Shown here: positions 27,544-36,736 of the stretch, one piece after another
Numbering within the stretch: position 1 is the first letter of the stretch
How the letters are laid out: each line of letters opens with the position of its first letter
Assembly (NCBI GenBank): GCA_014859345.1
Contig: JACUUL010000002.1
Location: 1 to 64,000 of the forward strand
Length of the DNA: 64,000 bases
Direction of reading: 5' to 3'
Origin: Thermoleophilia bacterium
GTDB lineage: Bacteria > Actinomycetota > Thermoleophilia > BMS3ABIN01
Made by a program: the position numbers and the translations under genes
Notes under the pieces: generated by a model
Databases searched by the model: none
Told to the model about the DNA's origin: nothing
The model's input: only the letters and a program-made list of their open reading frames with translations

Positions 27544-28101
27544 ATGCTTCAGATACCCAAAGAGAGTAGCGTTCAACTGCCTCTGATCACGGGTGTGGCT
27601 TTCATCGCCCTGGGGTTTTTCTTTTTTGAAAGCCTGGGTGCGTTTCTCGGCCACTATGCTTCAGATATCAGGCAGTGGCAGATTGAGGAGATTCAGGCCC
27701 GTCCGGAATCGATCATGCAGGACGGGTATCCCATCTATACCGTCGAGCAGGCGGCCAACATCGGCGCCAGGCGGCTTACCTTTTTCCACGGACATGGCTA
27801 TCTCATGGTGCTGGCGACATCTGTCTTTTTGATACTGATCGCCCTGGCGCCGGGAGTTAAGCCAAGAATAAAGGGAATCCTCATGTGGGTGAGCCTGATC
27901 GCCATGCTCATGTACAACATAGGCTGGGGCGTGTCGGGTATGCTGTTGCCCTACCTGGGAGTTGAGGAATCTAAGACGTTATCCGAACGCCTGTTTTTCA
28001 TCCCGTTTGGCTTGACCATTGTCGTTGTGACCGGCATCATCGCTTTCGTTTACGGTGTTTACGCGATCAGGATTTTCAAAAACAGGAAAATTATCAAATG
28101 A
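27544..28101 (+). CDS. Integral membrane protein of unknown function
   Basis: The 185-residue protein has four predicted membrane helices: residues ~13-35, ~82-101, ~111-135 and ~152-177. A ~45-residue charged loop lies between helices 1 and 2. A conserved-looking FFHGHGYLMVL motif at the start of helix 2 holds two histidines that could bind heme or metal; that is inference. The frame extends 40 codons further upstream over the 5' end of pdp, but ATG 27544 begins the hydrophobic part. It is on the opposite strand to all its neighbours and converges on deoB with 7 bases between the stops. I do not recognise the family. Confidence 0.65.
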   Translation: MLQIPKESSVQLPLITGVAFIALGFFFFESLGAFLGHYASDIRQWQIEEIQARPESIMQDGYPIYTVEQAANIGARRLTFFHGHGYLMVLATSVFLILIALAPGVKPRIKGILMWVSLIAMLMYNIGWGVSGMLLPYLGVEESKTLSERLFFIPFGLTIVVVTGIIAFVYGVYAIRIFKNRKIIK

Positions 28102-28108
28102 TGACAGC

Positions 28109-29407
28109 CTAAGCCGCCTCACCCACCGCCAAAAACGGCCGGCCGGGCATCTTGATCGCTTCGGCGACTTCCAGACGTCGCCCGGTGAAGAACTCGAGGA
28201 CCGAAGCGCCTACATCGGCCATCTCCCCGTAATAGGGGCTCTCCGGAAGCACTGCTCTTTCCTTCCGCGGGAGTCCGGCGGACTCGGACCGGAAAAGCGG
28301 GCCTCCCGGCGAGAAGAAGTCGCCGCCCAGCCTCGCCAGCAGCGGCACGTACTCGCGGGTATGGTCGGTGCCTGCGTGCAGCGGATCGCAGCCGTGATCG
28401 GCAGTCACGATCAGCAGGTCCCCGGACCGGCAAGCGGCGATTATCCCGGGAATAGCCGCGTCGAACTCCTCCAGGCCCGCGGCAAAACCGGCCGCATCAT
28501 TTCGATGGCCCCAAAGCATGTCGAAATCAACCAGATTGGTAAAGATGAGTCCCTCTTCGAGCTCACTGAGAAGGGAAATGGATTTCTCGATCCCCTCGGC
28601 GTTTGTCCGGGTCGTGTGCTCAAACCCGACGCCTGATTCCGCATAGATCTGAAAGATCTTGCCCACGCCATGAACCGGCACGCCTATCTCGCTCAGGATG
28701 TTCAAATACGTCCTTGGCGGCGGCAGAGAAAAATCCCGCCGTTTCTTGGTGCGGACAAAGCTCCCCGGTCCGCCGGTAAACGGCCTGGCAATCACCCGCG
28801 CCACCGCGTGCTCGCCAGTAAGGATGTCCCTGGCAATCCGGCAATATCTGTAGAGTTGTTCTACCGGGACAGCATCCTCATGGGCCGCCACCTGGAAGAC
28901 ACTGTCGGCTGATGTGTAGACGATGAGATCCCCGGTCTTCAGATGCTCAACCCCGAGTTCACGGATGATCTCCGTCCCGGAAGCCGGTTTGTTGCCCAAT
29001 ACGCCGCGGCCGGTTTCATTTATGAACTTGTCGATGACCTCGGGAGGAAAACCCTGGGGATAGACGGGAAAAGGCCTGCTGCTGATGACACCCATCAGCT
29101 CCCAGTGGCCCACCGTGGTGTCTTTGCCGCGAGACCGCTCCTCGAGCCTGCCATACAGCGCCTGGGGCCGCGGCACCGGTGGCTGCCCTTTCAACGGTAT
29201 GATGTTTCCCAGCCCCAGCGCTCCCAGGTTCGGCAGATTGAGTCCACCCACCTCCTCCGCCACATGGGCCAGCGTGTTGGCCCCGGCATCCCCGAATTCC
29301 TCAGCGTCCGGAAGCGCGCCGGCTCCAACGCCATCCAGGGTGATGAGAAGGCAGCGGCCCCTGCGTCTGAGGCGGCGCCTGCTAAGGAGCCACAGGGGAT
29401 TGAGCAT
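28109..29407 (-). CDS. deoB: Phosphopentomutase
   Basis: The 432-residue alkaline phosphatase-superfamily enzyme converts (deoxy)ribose-1-phosphate to the 5-phosphate. It has [16 protein letters not shown] with the first metal Asp, [13 protein letters not shown] with the phosphorylated Thr, [34 protein letters not shown], and [26 protein letters not shown] 29407 lies 26 bases inside the xerD end and gives a short basic extension (about 17 residues) before the usual start of the fold. It works with the nearby nucleoside phosphorylase in salvage. The xerD-deoB order is conserved in Gram-positives. Confidence 0.95.
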   Translation of the reverse strand: MLNPLWLLSRRRLRRRGRCLLITLDGVGAGALPDAEEFGDAGANTLAHVAEEVGGLNLPNLGALGLGNIIPLKGQPPVPRPQALYGRLEERSRGKDTTVGHWELMGVISSRPFPVYPQGFPPEVIDKFINETGRGVLGNKPASGTEIIRELGVEHLKTGDLIVYTSADSVFQVAAHEDAVPVEQLYRYCRIARDILTGEHAVARVIARPFTGGPGSFVRTKKRRDFSLPPPRTYLNILSEIGVPVHGVGKIFQIYAESGVGFEHTTRTNAEGIEKSISLLSELEEGLIFTNLVDFDMLWGHRNDAAGFAAGLEEFDAAIPGIIAACRSGDLLIVTADHGCDPLHAGTDHTREYVPLLARLGGDFFSPGGPLFRSESAGLPRKERAVLPESPYYGEMADVGASVLEFFTGRRLEVAEAIKMPGRPFLAVGEAA

Positions 29408-30356
29408 CTTTTGCTTTCCGGGCGCGGGGGTGCGAGCGAAAATAGGTGTCGCGAAGGCGCTGCCTGCTTAAATGTGTGTAGATCTGGGTGGTGGATACGT
29501 CGGCATGGCCGAGCATCTCCTGCACGCTTCTCAAATCGGCGCCTCCCGCCAGCATGTGCGTGGCGAAGCTGTGCCTGAGAGTGTGGGGAGTGACGTTCTT
29601 TTCCAGGCCCGCCTTTTTCGCGTAATTTGCCAGCATCTTGTGCACGCTCTGCCGCGTGATCCCTTTTCCGAAACGGTTCAGGAACATATGGCCTGTCTTG
29701 ATCCCCTTGCCCAGGCGCGGCCGCCCCTGCCCCAGATACCTCTTAATGGCCGCCAGCGCGGGATCGCCCAGTGGCAGCATCCGTTCCTTCGAACCCTTGC
29801 CCATGCACCTGACAAACCCGGCCTCGAAGTCTACATCCGTGACCAGAAGCCCGGTGAGCTCGGATACCCTGAGGCCGGCCGAGTAAAGCAGCTCCATGAT
29901 GGCGGTGTCGCGAAGCGGCCCGGGCCTCAAACCTGCGGGCTGCGCCAGAAGCAGCTTCACCTCGCCGGCGTTGAGCACGGTGGGAAGGCGCTGCTCGCGG
30001 CGCGGCGAAATCAGCGTCGCCGTAGGATCATCGGTCGCCAGGCCCTCGCGGCACAAAAAGCGATGGAAATTCTTTAGCACGCTGGTCTTGCGGGCGATGG
30101 TGGCGCTGGCCGGCGCGCTCTCCTCAATCAGCCTGTCGAGGAATTGCCGCACCACCCGGATGCTCGCCTCAGTGGTCATCACATCCTGTTCCGCGAGAAA
30201 ATTGCTGTACTGGCTCAAATCGCGGCGATAGGAGGAAATGGTATTGTCAGACAGGCCGCGTTCGAACTGAAGATAGGCCAGGAACTCCTCGACAAGAGGA
30301 TCTCCTGCCTGTTGAGACAGGGCCATCCGCTGGGGATTTTTGATCTGGATGTCCAT
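29382..30356 (-). CDS. xerD: Site-specific tyrosine recombinase XerD-like
   Basis: The 324-residue recombinase has an N-terminal SAM-like core-binding domain (residues ~15-100; [23 protein letters not shown]) and a C-terminal catalytic domain. The catalytic residues are Arg in GLRVSEL, Lys after [16 protein letters not shown], His in LGHADV and the nucleophile Tyr in TTQIYTH. With a partner Xer protein or alone it resolves chromosome dimers at dif. No dif-like site was identified in this window. ATG 30356 suits the family length; the frame is open another 48 codons upstream. Confidence 0.92.
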   Translation of the reverse strand: MDIQIKNPQRMALSQQAGDPLVEEFLAYLQFERGLSDNTISSYRRDLSQYSNFLAEQDVMTTEASIRVVRQFLDRLIEESAPASATIARKTSVLKNFHRFLCREGLATDDPTATLISPRREQRLPTVLNAGEVKLLLAQPAGLRPGPLRDTAIMELLYSAGLRVSELTGLLVTDVDFEAGFVRCMGKGSKERMLPLGDPALAAIKRYLGQGRPRLGKGIKTGHMFLNRFGKGITRQSVHKMLANYAKKAGLEKNVTPHTLRHSFATHMLAGGADLRSVQEMLGHADVSTTQIYTHLSRQRLRDTYFRSHPRARKAKDAQSPVAP

Positions 30357-30543
30357 AAATGTCCGCTTTAAGATTCCATGCGATGCCGAAACTTCCTTTA
30401 TTGAAGGCGATCCCCGTGCCTCCATCATGTATTTACGATGGCTGTCATCGAGCCGGCATCTGGCAGGCAGCCAGGGACAGATATAAAGGTTACTTCCCAA
30501 GCCGGGGACAACAGATGACGACAGGCTGGATTGCCCGCCCGGC

Positions 30544-31668
30544 TCAGAGGCTGAAGGGCACGATGCTGGAGATGGGATAATGAGGCACGCCCAGGGATTC
30601 GGCCACAGCCTGGTTGGGTATCTTGCCCTCCATCACATTGACGCCCTTGGCCAGCGCCGGGTTATCAACGATGGCGGCATTTACGCCTCTGGACGCGATG
30701 GCAATGACATAAGGCAAGGTGGCGTTGGTGAGCGCGTATGTGGACGTGATCGGCACGGCGCCGGGAATGTTGGCCACGCAGTAGTGGATAACGTCATGCA
30801 CCATGTATGTCGGCTCGCTGTGGGTGGTCACCCGTGAGGTCTCGGAGATGCCGCCCTGATCGATGGAGACATCGACGATGACCGAATGGGGCACCATCTG
30901 CTCCACCATCTTTTCCGTAATCAGTTTGGGCGTCCGGGCTCCGGGAACAAGCACCGCTGAGATCACCAGATCCGCGCTGAGTACATATTCCTCAACCGAA
31001 AGCGCAGTAGATGACACGGTTGTCAGCCGCCCCGAGACGTATGCCTGCAGGGTGCGAAGGTGGTCGAGGCTTTTGTCGAGCACGACCACATTGGCCAGCA
31101 TGCCGGCGGCAATCTTGGCGGCATTGGTGCCGACGATGCCGGCGCCCAGTATGACTACCTTGGCCGGCGGCACCCCCGCCACGCCGCCCAGGAGGATGCC
31201 TCGGCCGCCGATCATTTTTTCCAGAAAATACGCTCCCACCTGGGCTGACATGCGTCCGGCGATCTCGCTCATGGGGGCCAGCAGCGGCAGACCGCCGCCG
31301 GGCAGTTCCACCGTCTCGTAAGCGATGCACGTGGCGCCGGATTCCATGAGCTGGCGCGCCAGTTCCGGCTGGGGAGCCAGATGCATGAACGAGAACATCG
31401 TATGAGTGGACTTGAGTAGCGGGATCTCCCGCTGCGAAGGGTCCTTGACCTTGACGATCAGCTCCGCCCCTTCAAACAGTTCTTCAATAGTCTCCACCAG
31501 GGTGCCGCCCTGGTTTCTGTAGGAATCATCCGGAAGCTTGCTGCCCTCACCGGCGCCTTTCTGGATCAGAACCTTGTGTCCGGCGCCGGTCAGCTCTCGC
31601 ACCCCGGCGGGAGTGATCGCGACACGATATTCGTCCATCTCAACTTCTTTGGGGACGCCGATGATCAT
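30544..31668 (-). CDS. ald: Alanine dehydrogenase
   Basis: The 374-residue NAD-dependent enzyme interconverts L-alanine with pyruvate and ammonia. It has MIIGVPKEVEMDEYRVAITPAGV at the start, VKVKDPS with the substrate-binding Lys, FMHLAPQPELA with the catalytic His, the Rossmann loop VILGAGIVGTNAAKIA, and SIDQGGISETSRVTTHSEPTY near the C-terminus. The start overlaps the Nudix gene stop as ATGA. It could couple alanine breakdown or synthesis to redox and nitrogen balance. Confidence 0.96.
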   Translation of the reverse strand: MIIGVPKEVEMDEYRVAITPAGVRELTGAGHKVLIQKGAGEGSKLPDDSYRNQGGTLVETIEELFEGAELIVKVKDPSQREIPLLKSTHTMFSFMHLAPQPELARQLMESGATCIAYETVELPGGGLPLLAPMSEIAGRMSAQVGAYFLEKMIGGRGILLGGVAGVPPAKVVILGAGIVGTNAAKIAAGMLANVVVLDKSLDHLRTLQAYVSGRLTTVSSTALSVEEYVLSADLVISAVLVPGARTPKLITEKMVEQMVPHSVIVDVSIDQGGISETSRVTTHSEPTYMVHDVIHYCVANIPGAVPITSTYALTNATLPYVIAIASRGVNAAIVDNPALAKGVNVMEGKIPNQAVAESLGVPHYPISSIVPFSL

Positions 31669-32210
31669 TGATTTACGATATCACCTTCCCTCCGGTTGTT
31701 AACAACCCGATAGGCCATCATTATCCCAATCAGGGACTTGGCATCCTCTATCTCTTCAAGCAGCATGTCCACCGGTTCCAGGGGCCGGGATTCAGGAACC
31801 ACGAACTCCTCGCGATCCAGGCTGTTCTCCCCGGGACGCAATTCCTCCGCCAGATACATATACATAATCTCGTCGCAGAATCCAGGGCTGGAGTAAAAAG
31901 TCGCCATATGCGTCATTCTTCCCGCTGTGACTCCCAGTTCCTCTTCCAGTTCCCTCAGGGCGCATTCGCGGGGGATTTCTCCCGGTTTGAGTTTGCCGGC
32001 GGGGATTTCCAACAGCTGACGGTCGACCGCGTCCCGGTACTGGCTGACGAAACGCACGTTGCCACCGTCCAGCGGCACAATGGCGGCGGCACCGGGGTGT
32101 TCCACGATCTCGCGGCTTGTCCGGCGCCCGTCGGGGAGCTCTACCTCGTCGATCCTGAGGTTGATCACGCTGCCGGTGAATATTCTTTTTGATAAAAGTC
32201 TTTTATTCAT
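31665..32210 (-). CDS. nudF: Nudix hydrolase, ADP-ribose pyrophosphatase type
   Basis: A 181-residue Nudix protein with the full signature GKLKPGEIPRECALRELEEELGV at about residues 72-94. An upstream EHPGAAAIVPL and a downstream YSSPGFCDEIMYMYLAEEL are typical of ADP-ribose pyrophosphatases. It hydrolyses ADP-ribose to AMP and ribose-5-phosphate. It is translationally coupled to ald, and a nudF-xerD-deoB neighbourhood is known from Bacillus. ATG 32210 has no strong Shine-Dalgarno. Confidence 0.9.
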   Translation of the reverse strand: MNKRLLSKRIFTGSVINLRIDEVELPDGRRTSREIVEHPGAAAIVPLDGGNVRFVSQYRDAVDRQLLEIPAGKLKPGEIPRECALRELEEELGVTAGRMTHMATFYSSPGFCDEIMYMYLAEELRPGENSLDREEFVVPESRPLEPVDMLLEEIEDAKSLIGIMMAYRVVNNRREGDIVNQ

Positions 32211-32374
32211 GCGGATTGAGCAAGGCGTTCCCGCAATCAGCCATCCCGGTAACGTGCGCCAGGAACCCGTTATCGCTGCAATGATCCGGGGAAACGGTCC
32301 TCATGGCCTGCAATCTTTTTTAAACCGCACAGACAGGGAATTGAAGTCATATCCGCTGGTTGCCGGCCGGCAGG

Positions 32375-33514
32375 TCATGCCTCCAGCGCCTTTGCTGTCA
32401 GCGCCAGGATCAGCTTGTGCAGCTGCCAGAGCGCCTCCACGGTTATGTACTCTTCGGGAGTATGCACCTTCTCCATGCCTGTGGACATGTTTATGCAGGG
32501 CAGGCCCAGCAGGTTCAGGACATTAACGTCGCTGCCGCCGCCGGTGCTTCCCCGTAACGGCTCGAGTCCGATGTCCCGGACAGCCTGCTCGGCCATATCA
32601 AGCTGCGGGCCGCCAGCGGAGAAATCGAAAGCCCGGAATTCCTCGACAACGGCAAGCTCGACATCCACCTCTTCGCCAGCCGCCGCCATGTTTATGGAAT
32701 CTATCATAGCCTCCACCTGTTCCTCCAGTTTGTCCAGGTCGTGGCTACGGACCTCGCCGTTTATGCGGCACCGGTCCGGTACCACATTCGCCGCGGCGCC
32801 GCCCCTGATGAGCCCGATGTTTGCGGTGGTCTCCTCGTCCAGCCGTCCCAGTTTCATGCCGGCTATTGCGTTGCAGGCCGCCGCCACCGCGCTGCGTCCT
32901 TCCTCAGGCGCCACGCCGGCGTGGGCCGCCTTGCCTTTGAACAAGGCCTTGATGGTTTTTTGAGACGGGGAGCGGACGATGATATTGCCCACTGGACCGG
33001 TGCTGTCAAAACAGAAACCGTACCGGGAACCGACTCCGTCAAGCGACCAGGACTTGGCGCCCAGCAGGCCGCTCTCCTCACCCACGCTCAGCATGATCTC
33101 CACATCCGCGTGCGGGATATCGTCCTTCACTATCCTTTCGGCGCAGTAGACGATCGCCGCCACCGCGGACTTGTCGTCAGCTCCCAGCACCGCGCGGCTG
33201 CGGCTGCGGAGCACCCCGTCCTCCAGAACCGGATCCGGCAGGGCGTCCGGCTCGGAGGCCACGGTGTCGGTGTGGGCAGACAGCAGGATGGGGATGCCGG
33301 GGGCATTTCCGGGAATGCGGCAGAAGAGGTTGCCTGCTCCGGTCTTTCCTTCGCGGATGGGTTCTCCTTCTGTCACATCAAGGCCGAGCCCGCGCAGTCG
33401 GGTGATGAGAAAATCATTGACGTCACGCTCCTGCCCGGGAGGGCTGGGAATGTGCGCCAGTTCCAGAAAGAGCGACACGAGGGGGTCGGCGGAGCCGATG
33501 CTTTCCTGTCTCAT
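32375..33514 (-). CDS. M20-family metallopeptidase, peptidase T-like
   Basis: This 379-residue di-zinc peptidase has the M20 ligands in order: His in LLSAHTDTV, Asp in VLGADDKSAVAA, Glu-Glu in SVGEESGLLGAKS, Asp in FCFDSTGPVG and His in MEKVHTPEEYI. The lid domain sits between residues ~185 and 290. It is closest in pattern to the PepT-like aminopeptidases of Gram-positives, but the substrate (tripeptides or another amide) cannot be fixed from sequence. The start lies 3 bases after the pyrG stop, so it is probably cotranscribed with pyrG. Confidence 0.9.
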   Translation of the reverse strand: MRQESIGSADPLVSLFLELAHIPSPPGQERDVNDFLITRLRGLGLDVTEGEPIREGKTGAGNLFCRIPGNAPGIPILLSAHTDTVASEPDALPDPVLEDGVLRSRSRAVLGADDKSAVAAIVYCAERIVKDDIPHADVEIMLSVGEESGLLGAKSWSLDGVGSRYGFCFDSTGPVGNIIVRSPSQKTIKALFKGKAAHAGVAPEEGRSAVAAACNAIAGMKLGRLDEETTANIGLIRGGAAANVVPDRCRINGEVRSHDLDKLEEQVEAMIDSINMAAAGEEVDVELAVVEEFRAFDFSAGGPQLDMAEQAVRDIGLEPLRGSTGGGSDVNVLNLLGLPCINMSTGMEKVHTPEEYITVEALWQLHKLILALTAKALEA

Positions 33515-33517
33515 GGA

Positions 33518-35239
33518 TCAGTTATCCGTGGCGGAATCGGAGCCGGGATCTTCCAGGCCCGCCTCAGCGGCAGACACGGCCGGAACGTCAGCCGGCAATC
33601 CACCGGAACCATCCTCTCCGTATTCACTCTCCTGCTCCACCGCTCTGGCGACAGCGGCTCCCAGGAAATCCCTGAACAGCGGATGCGGCCGCGTGGGCCT
33701 GGATTTGAATTCAGGATGGAACTGTGTGCCTACGAACCACGGATGATCGGCGATCTCGATAATCTCCACCAGCCGCTTGTCAGGTGAGACGCCGCTGAAG
33801 ATCAGACCAGCCTCCTCCAGCTTCGGCCTGAGCGCGTTGTTAACCTCATAACGGTGGCGGTGACGTTCATGTATGTTGCGCAAGCCATAAGCCTTGGCCG
33901 CCTTGCTGCCGCGGGTGAGCTTGCAGGGATAGGACCCCAGGCGCATGGTGCCGCCCAGAGCTTCGACATCTTTCTGGTCCGGAAGCAGGTCGATAACCGG
34001 GTAGGGGGTGCCCTGGTCGAACTCGGAACTGTTGGCCCCGGGCATCCTGGCGACGTTGCGCGCGTACTCCACCACCGCGCACTGCATCCCCAGGCAGATG
34101 CCCAGGAAAGGTATTTTCTTCTCCCGGGCATAACTGACGGCCTGGATCTTTCCCTCGATGCCGCGCACGCCAAATCCGCCAGGGATAAGAACACCATCCA
34201 CGTCCCTGAGCTGCGACTCCACCAGCATCGGCGAAACACCCTCGGAATCGACCCAGACCACCTCCAGCTCACGGCCGTGATAAACCGCTGCATTCTTGAG
34301 AGCCTGGATGACGCTCATGTACGCATCCCACAGCTGGACATATTTTCCCACCAGGGCTATTTTTACCGGCAATTTGCAGGAATTTATCCGGTCGACCAGA
34401 TCCTGCCAGTCACTAAGGTCAGGGTCGTCCGCCTTCAGATCCAGTTTTCTAATCACCAGCTCATCGAGGCCCTCCTCCCTGAGGATGAGCGGAACCATAT
34501 AGATATCAGGCGCGTCAACCGCAGATATCACCGCCTCCAGCTCTATGTCGCAAAGCAGGGCTATTTTTTCCTTCAGGCTGTTGTTCATGTGCCTTGAGGC
34601 GCGGCAGACGATGATGTCAGGCTGGATACCGATTCCCCTGAGCTCCTTGACGCTGTGCTGGGTGGGCTTGGTCTTCTGCTCGCCTGCGGCCTCCAGGTAC
34701 GGAACCAGGGAAACGTGTATATAAAGGGCGTTTTCCCTGCCAACGTCGATGCGGAACTGGCGGATCGCCTCGAGAAACGGCAATGACTCGATGTCGCCGA
34801 CAGTGCCGCCGATCTCGGTTATGACCACGTCCACGCCGCCATCCATGTCGGCGACGCGATGAATACGCTGCTTGATCTCATTGGTCACATGCGGTATAAG
34901 CTGAACGGTTTTGCCAAGGTAGTCTCCACGCCTCTCCTTGTTGATGACGCTGAAGTACACGGTGCCCGATGTGACATTGCAGTCACTGGTCAGATTCTCA
35001 TCGACGTAACGCTCGTAATGGCCCAGGTCAAGATCGGTTTCGGCCCCATCTTCGGTCACGAACACCTCGCCGTGCTCGAACGGGCTCATGGTGCCGGGAT
35101 CGACATTGATATAGGGGTCGAGCTTCTGCATCTTCACCTTGACGCCGCGGCTCTTGAGCAGCCGGCCCAGCGATGCCGCCGTGATGCCTTTGCCCAGCGA
35201 AGAGACGACCCCGCCCGTTACGAAGATATGCTTAGCCAT
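33518..35239 (-). CDS. pyrG: CTP synthase
   Basis: The 573-residue enzyme makes CTP from UTP, ATP and glutamine. The N-terminal synthetase domain starts [17 protein letters not shown] (P-loop) and carries [15 protein letters not shown]. The C-terminal class I glutamine amidotransferase has the nucleophile Cys in [15 protein letters not shown] and the His/Glu pair in [13 protein letters not shown] ~45-residue acidic, Ser/Ala-rich tail extends beyond the normal end. The gene has a 5' leader with a terminator-like hairpin, and a peptidase gene follows after 3 bases. Confidence 0.97.
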   Translation of the reverse strand: MAKHIFVTGGVVSSLGKGITAASLGRLLKSRGVKVKMQKLDPYINVDPGTMSPFEHGEVFVTEDGAETDLDLGHYERYVDENLTSDCNVTSGTVYFSVINKERRGDYLGKTVQLIPHVTNEIKQRIHRVADMDGGVDVVITEIGGTVGDIESLPFLEAIRQFRIDVGRENALYIHVSLVPYLEAAGEQKTKPTQHSVKELRGIGIQPDIIVCRASRHMNNSLKEKIALLCDIELEAVISAVDAPDIYMVPLILREEGLDELVIRKLDLKADDPDLSDWQDLVDRINSCKLPVKIALVGKYVQLWDAYMSVIQALKNAAVYHGRELEVVWVDSEGVSPMLVESQLRDVDGVLIPGGFGVRGIEGKIQAVSYAREKKIPFLGICLGMQCAVVEYARNVARMPGANSSEFDQGTPYPVIDLLPDQKDVEALGGTMRLGSYPCKLTRGSKAAKAYGLRNIHERHRHRYEVNNALRPKLEEAGLIFSGVSPDKRLVEIIEIADHPWFVGTQFHPEFKSRPTRPHPLFRDFLGAAVARAVEQESEYGEDGSGGLPADVPAVSAAEAGLEDPGSDSATDN

Positions 35240-35289
35240 CCGTTTTCCGCCTTTCCCAGGGATTTACTGGACCAGCCAGCGCTGGCATT

Positions 35290-35313
35290 AAAAAACCGGA
35301 GGCGCGGCTCCGG
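35290..35313 (-). terminator. Terminator-like hairpin in the pyrG leader (candidate attenuator)
   Basis: On the minus strand CCGGAG and CTCCGG form a 6-bp GC-rich stem with a 6-base loop, followed at once by TTTTTT (35290-35295). It lies ~50 bases upstream of the pyrG ATG, with no gene ending before it on this strand, so it would interrupt transcription before pyrG. In B. subtilis pyrG is controlled by leader termination that responds to CTP; the same logic is inferred here. Confidence 0.65.
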
Positions 35314-35392
35314 GAAAATTTTTATCTGTTTTAGTTGTGATCCGTTGATTACCAAACAATCGTCCTGAAACGTCCTTCTCATTACAATAGAG

Positions 35393-35402
35393 AGTATATC
35401 AC
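35393..35402 (-). promoter_or_regulatory. Candidate extended -10 promoter for pyrG
   Basis: On the minus strand TGATATACT contains an extended TGn motif in front of TATACT (35393-35398). The -35 region is poor. It lies ~80 bases upstream of the leader hairpin, giving a leader of roughly 150 bases before pyrG. Confidence 0.4.
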
Positions 35403-35545
35403 CCGTTGGCCGAAGGTGAAAAGCCGGATATTCACCGGTTCAACCGCCGCTTTCGCTAATGGACAAGCGCGAAACAACGGAATATGATGAGTGTGCGTTC
35501 ACTTTGAGCGAGAATGTCTTCGCTCCCTCGCATACGGAGTGACCC

Positions 35546-36292
35546 TTGGACGAGAAACGGACAGAGGAACTGCGCGGCGCTGTCCTTAAAGCGTATTCCG
35601 CGGCGGCGGAACATCCTGACGGGACCCATCCTTTTCCCGTGGGCCGCAAGTTTGCCCTGAGCATCGGATACAGCGAAGAGCTGCTGGCGAGCCTCCCCGG
35701 AATTGCAGTCGATTCTTTTGCCGGCGTTACCAACCTGTCGGTCTCAGCCGGGATTCCACCGAAAAGCAAGGTTCTGGACCTCGGCTGCGGCGCCGGTCTG
35801 GACTCGCTGATTGCGGCCAGGCGTGCGGGACCGGACGGGTGGGTGGCAGGCGTGGATTTCAGTGGGAGCATGCTGGATCGGGCCCGCCACGCGGCCAAGG
35901 AAGCCGGGCTTGACAACGTTGATTTTTATCTTGCCGATGCCGAGTCGCTGCCTTTTCCTGACGGGCTCTTCGACGTGGCGCTGGTTAACGGCATCTTCAA
36001 TTTGAATCCGCGGCGGGACAAGATCATTAGGGAACTATACCGGGTGATGAAGCCTGGGGGCACGGCTTTCATAGCCGAAATCATCCTCAAGCAGCCGCTG
36101 GCGCCTGCGCCTGGCGAGGAGGGCAGCAACGTGAACTGGTTTGCCTGAATCGCCGGAGCCAAGGAGGGAGGATCCTTCCTGGAGGAGTTTCACTCGGCAG
36201 GATTCAGCAGAGCCGAGATTCTCAGGAGATTTCGCAATGACCGCACCATAAACTGCAATGTGGAGGCGGTTGAGCTGAAGCTGACTCGCTAA
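35546..36292 (+). CDS. ArsM-related SAM-dependent methyltransferase, probable selenoprotein (TGA at codon 201)
   Basis: The class I methyltransferase has SAM motif I as VLDLGCGAGLDSL (residues ~77-89), motif II near VAGVDFSGSML, and LFDVALVNGIFNLNP then YRVMKPGGTAFIAE. The frame meets TGA at 36146-36148 but stays open and family-like to TAA 36290-36292: IAGAKEGGSFLEEFHSAGF. In ArsM-type methyltransferases this place reads GCIxGA with a conserved Cys; the TGA replaces exactly that Cys. A hairpin suited to a bacterial SECIS follows. I therefore annotate 248 residues with Sec201. The TTG start has CGGAG 6 bases upstream. Arsenite or another metalloid/thiol is a plausible substrate; no ars genes are adjacent. 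Confidence 0.75.
36146..36182 (+). promoter_or_regulatory. UGA codon and SECIS-like hairpin
   Basis: The stem pairs 36159-36168 with 36173-36182: ten positions, one A-C mismatch, two G-T wobbles. It closes an AGGA loop. The loop G at 36170 is 22 bases after the UGA, within the range for bacterial SECIS elements, which sit inside the coding region and present a G in the apical loop to SelB. Confidence 0.6.
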
Positions 36293-36371
36293 GGCTCTTG
36301 AATCGCCGTGCGCCCGGTGGCCACGGCCTGTCGTTTGCCACACAGAAAGGGCCGGGCCGGTGCCCGAGGCC

Positions 36372-36569
36372 TTATTCTTCCTCTTCAAAAGTGATGGCGT
36401 CCTCCGGGCAGTTCTCCACCGCCGCTTCGACGCAGGCTTCCAGGCCGGCCAGGTCGGTGGCTATTACGTATGAAAGTCCGTCCTCGCGCACCTCGAACAC
36501 CTCCGGACAGATAGCCTCGCAATTTCCGCAACCCTGGCAAAGGGACTGGTCGACCTTGGGGACACGCAT
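36372..36569 (-). CDS. [4Fe-4S] ferredoxin, single-cluster type
   Basis: The 65-residue ferredoxin has Cys11-x2-Cys14-x2-Cys17 followed by Cys21-Pro, and a second pair, Cys46 and Cys54-Pro. This pattern matches short ferredoxins with one [4Fe-4S] cluster, as in Desulfovibrio and Thermotoga, where the remaining two cysteines may form a disulfide. The C-terminus is strongly acidic. AAAGG lies 8 bases before ATG 36569. It is a soluble low-potential electron carrier; no dedicated oxidoreductase is adjacent, so its partner is unknown. It converges on the methyltransferase gene. Confidence 0.92.
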   Translation of the reverse strand: MRVPKVDQSLCQGCGNCEAICPEVFEVREDGLSYVIATDLAGLEACVEAAVENCPEDAITFEEEE

Positions 36570-36736
36570 GATACGCCTTTCCTTTCGTGACCGGCCGTCC
36601 GCATTCTACCATAGGCTGAAAGCCGTTCTTTTCCGCATCAGGATACAGTCCATGCAATGTTCATCCGGCCTCGCCGTCCAGAGTCTTTTGGGTTAAACTA
36701 GAGCTTCATGCTTCTGGTTGGCTTGGAGTGGCGCGA

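Larger units (their letters stand above)
35240..35545. other. Divergent intergenic region between pyrG and the methyltransferase gene
   Basis: 306 bases hold the pyrG leader (minus strand), with a terminator-like hairpin and an extended -10 promoter candidate described separately. They must also hold the promoter of the plus-strand methyltransferase, for which I see no convincing -35/-10 pair. A Shine-Dalgarno CGGAG lies 6 bases before the TTG start of that gene. Confidence 0.6.

Noticed and set aside
32741-33787. 348-codon plus-strand frame across the M20 peptidase and the pyrG end
   Set aside because: Antisense shadow crossing two well-supported genes; Arg/His-rich composition typical of GC-rich complementary frames.
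36149-36292. Methyltransferase read as a pseudogene with a premature stop
   Set aside because: The frame past the TGA is intact and family-like, the TGA replaces precisely a conserved Cys, and a SECIS-like hairpin follows; recoding explains all three.
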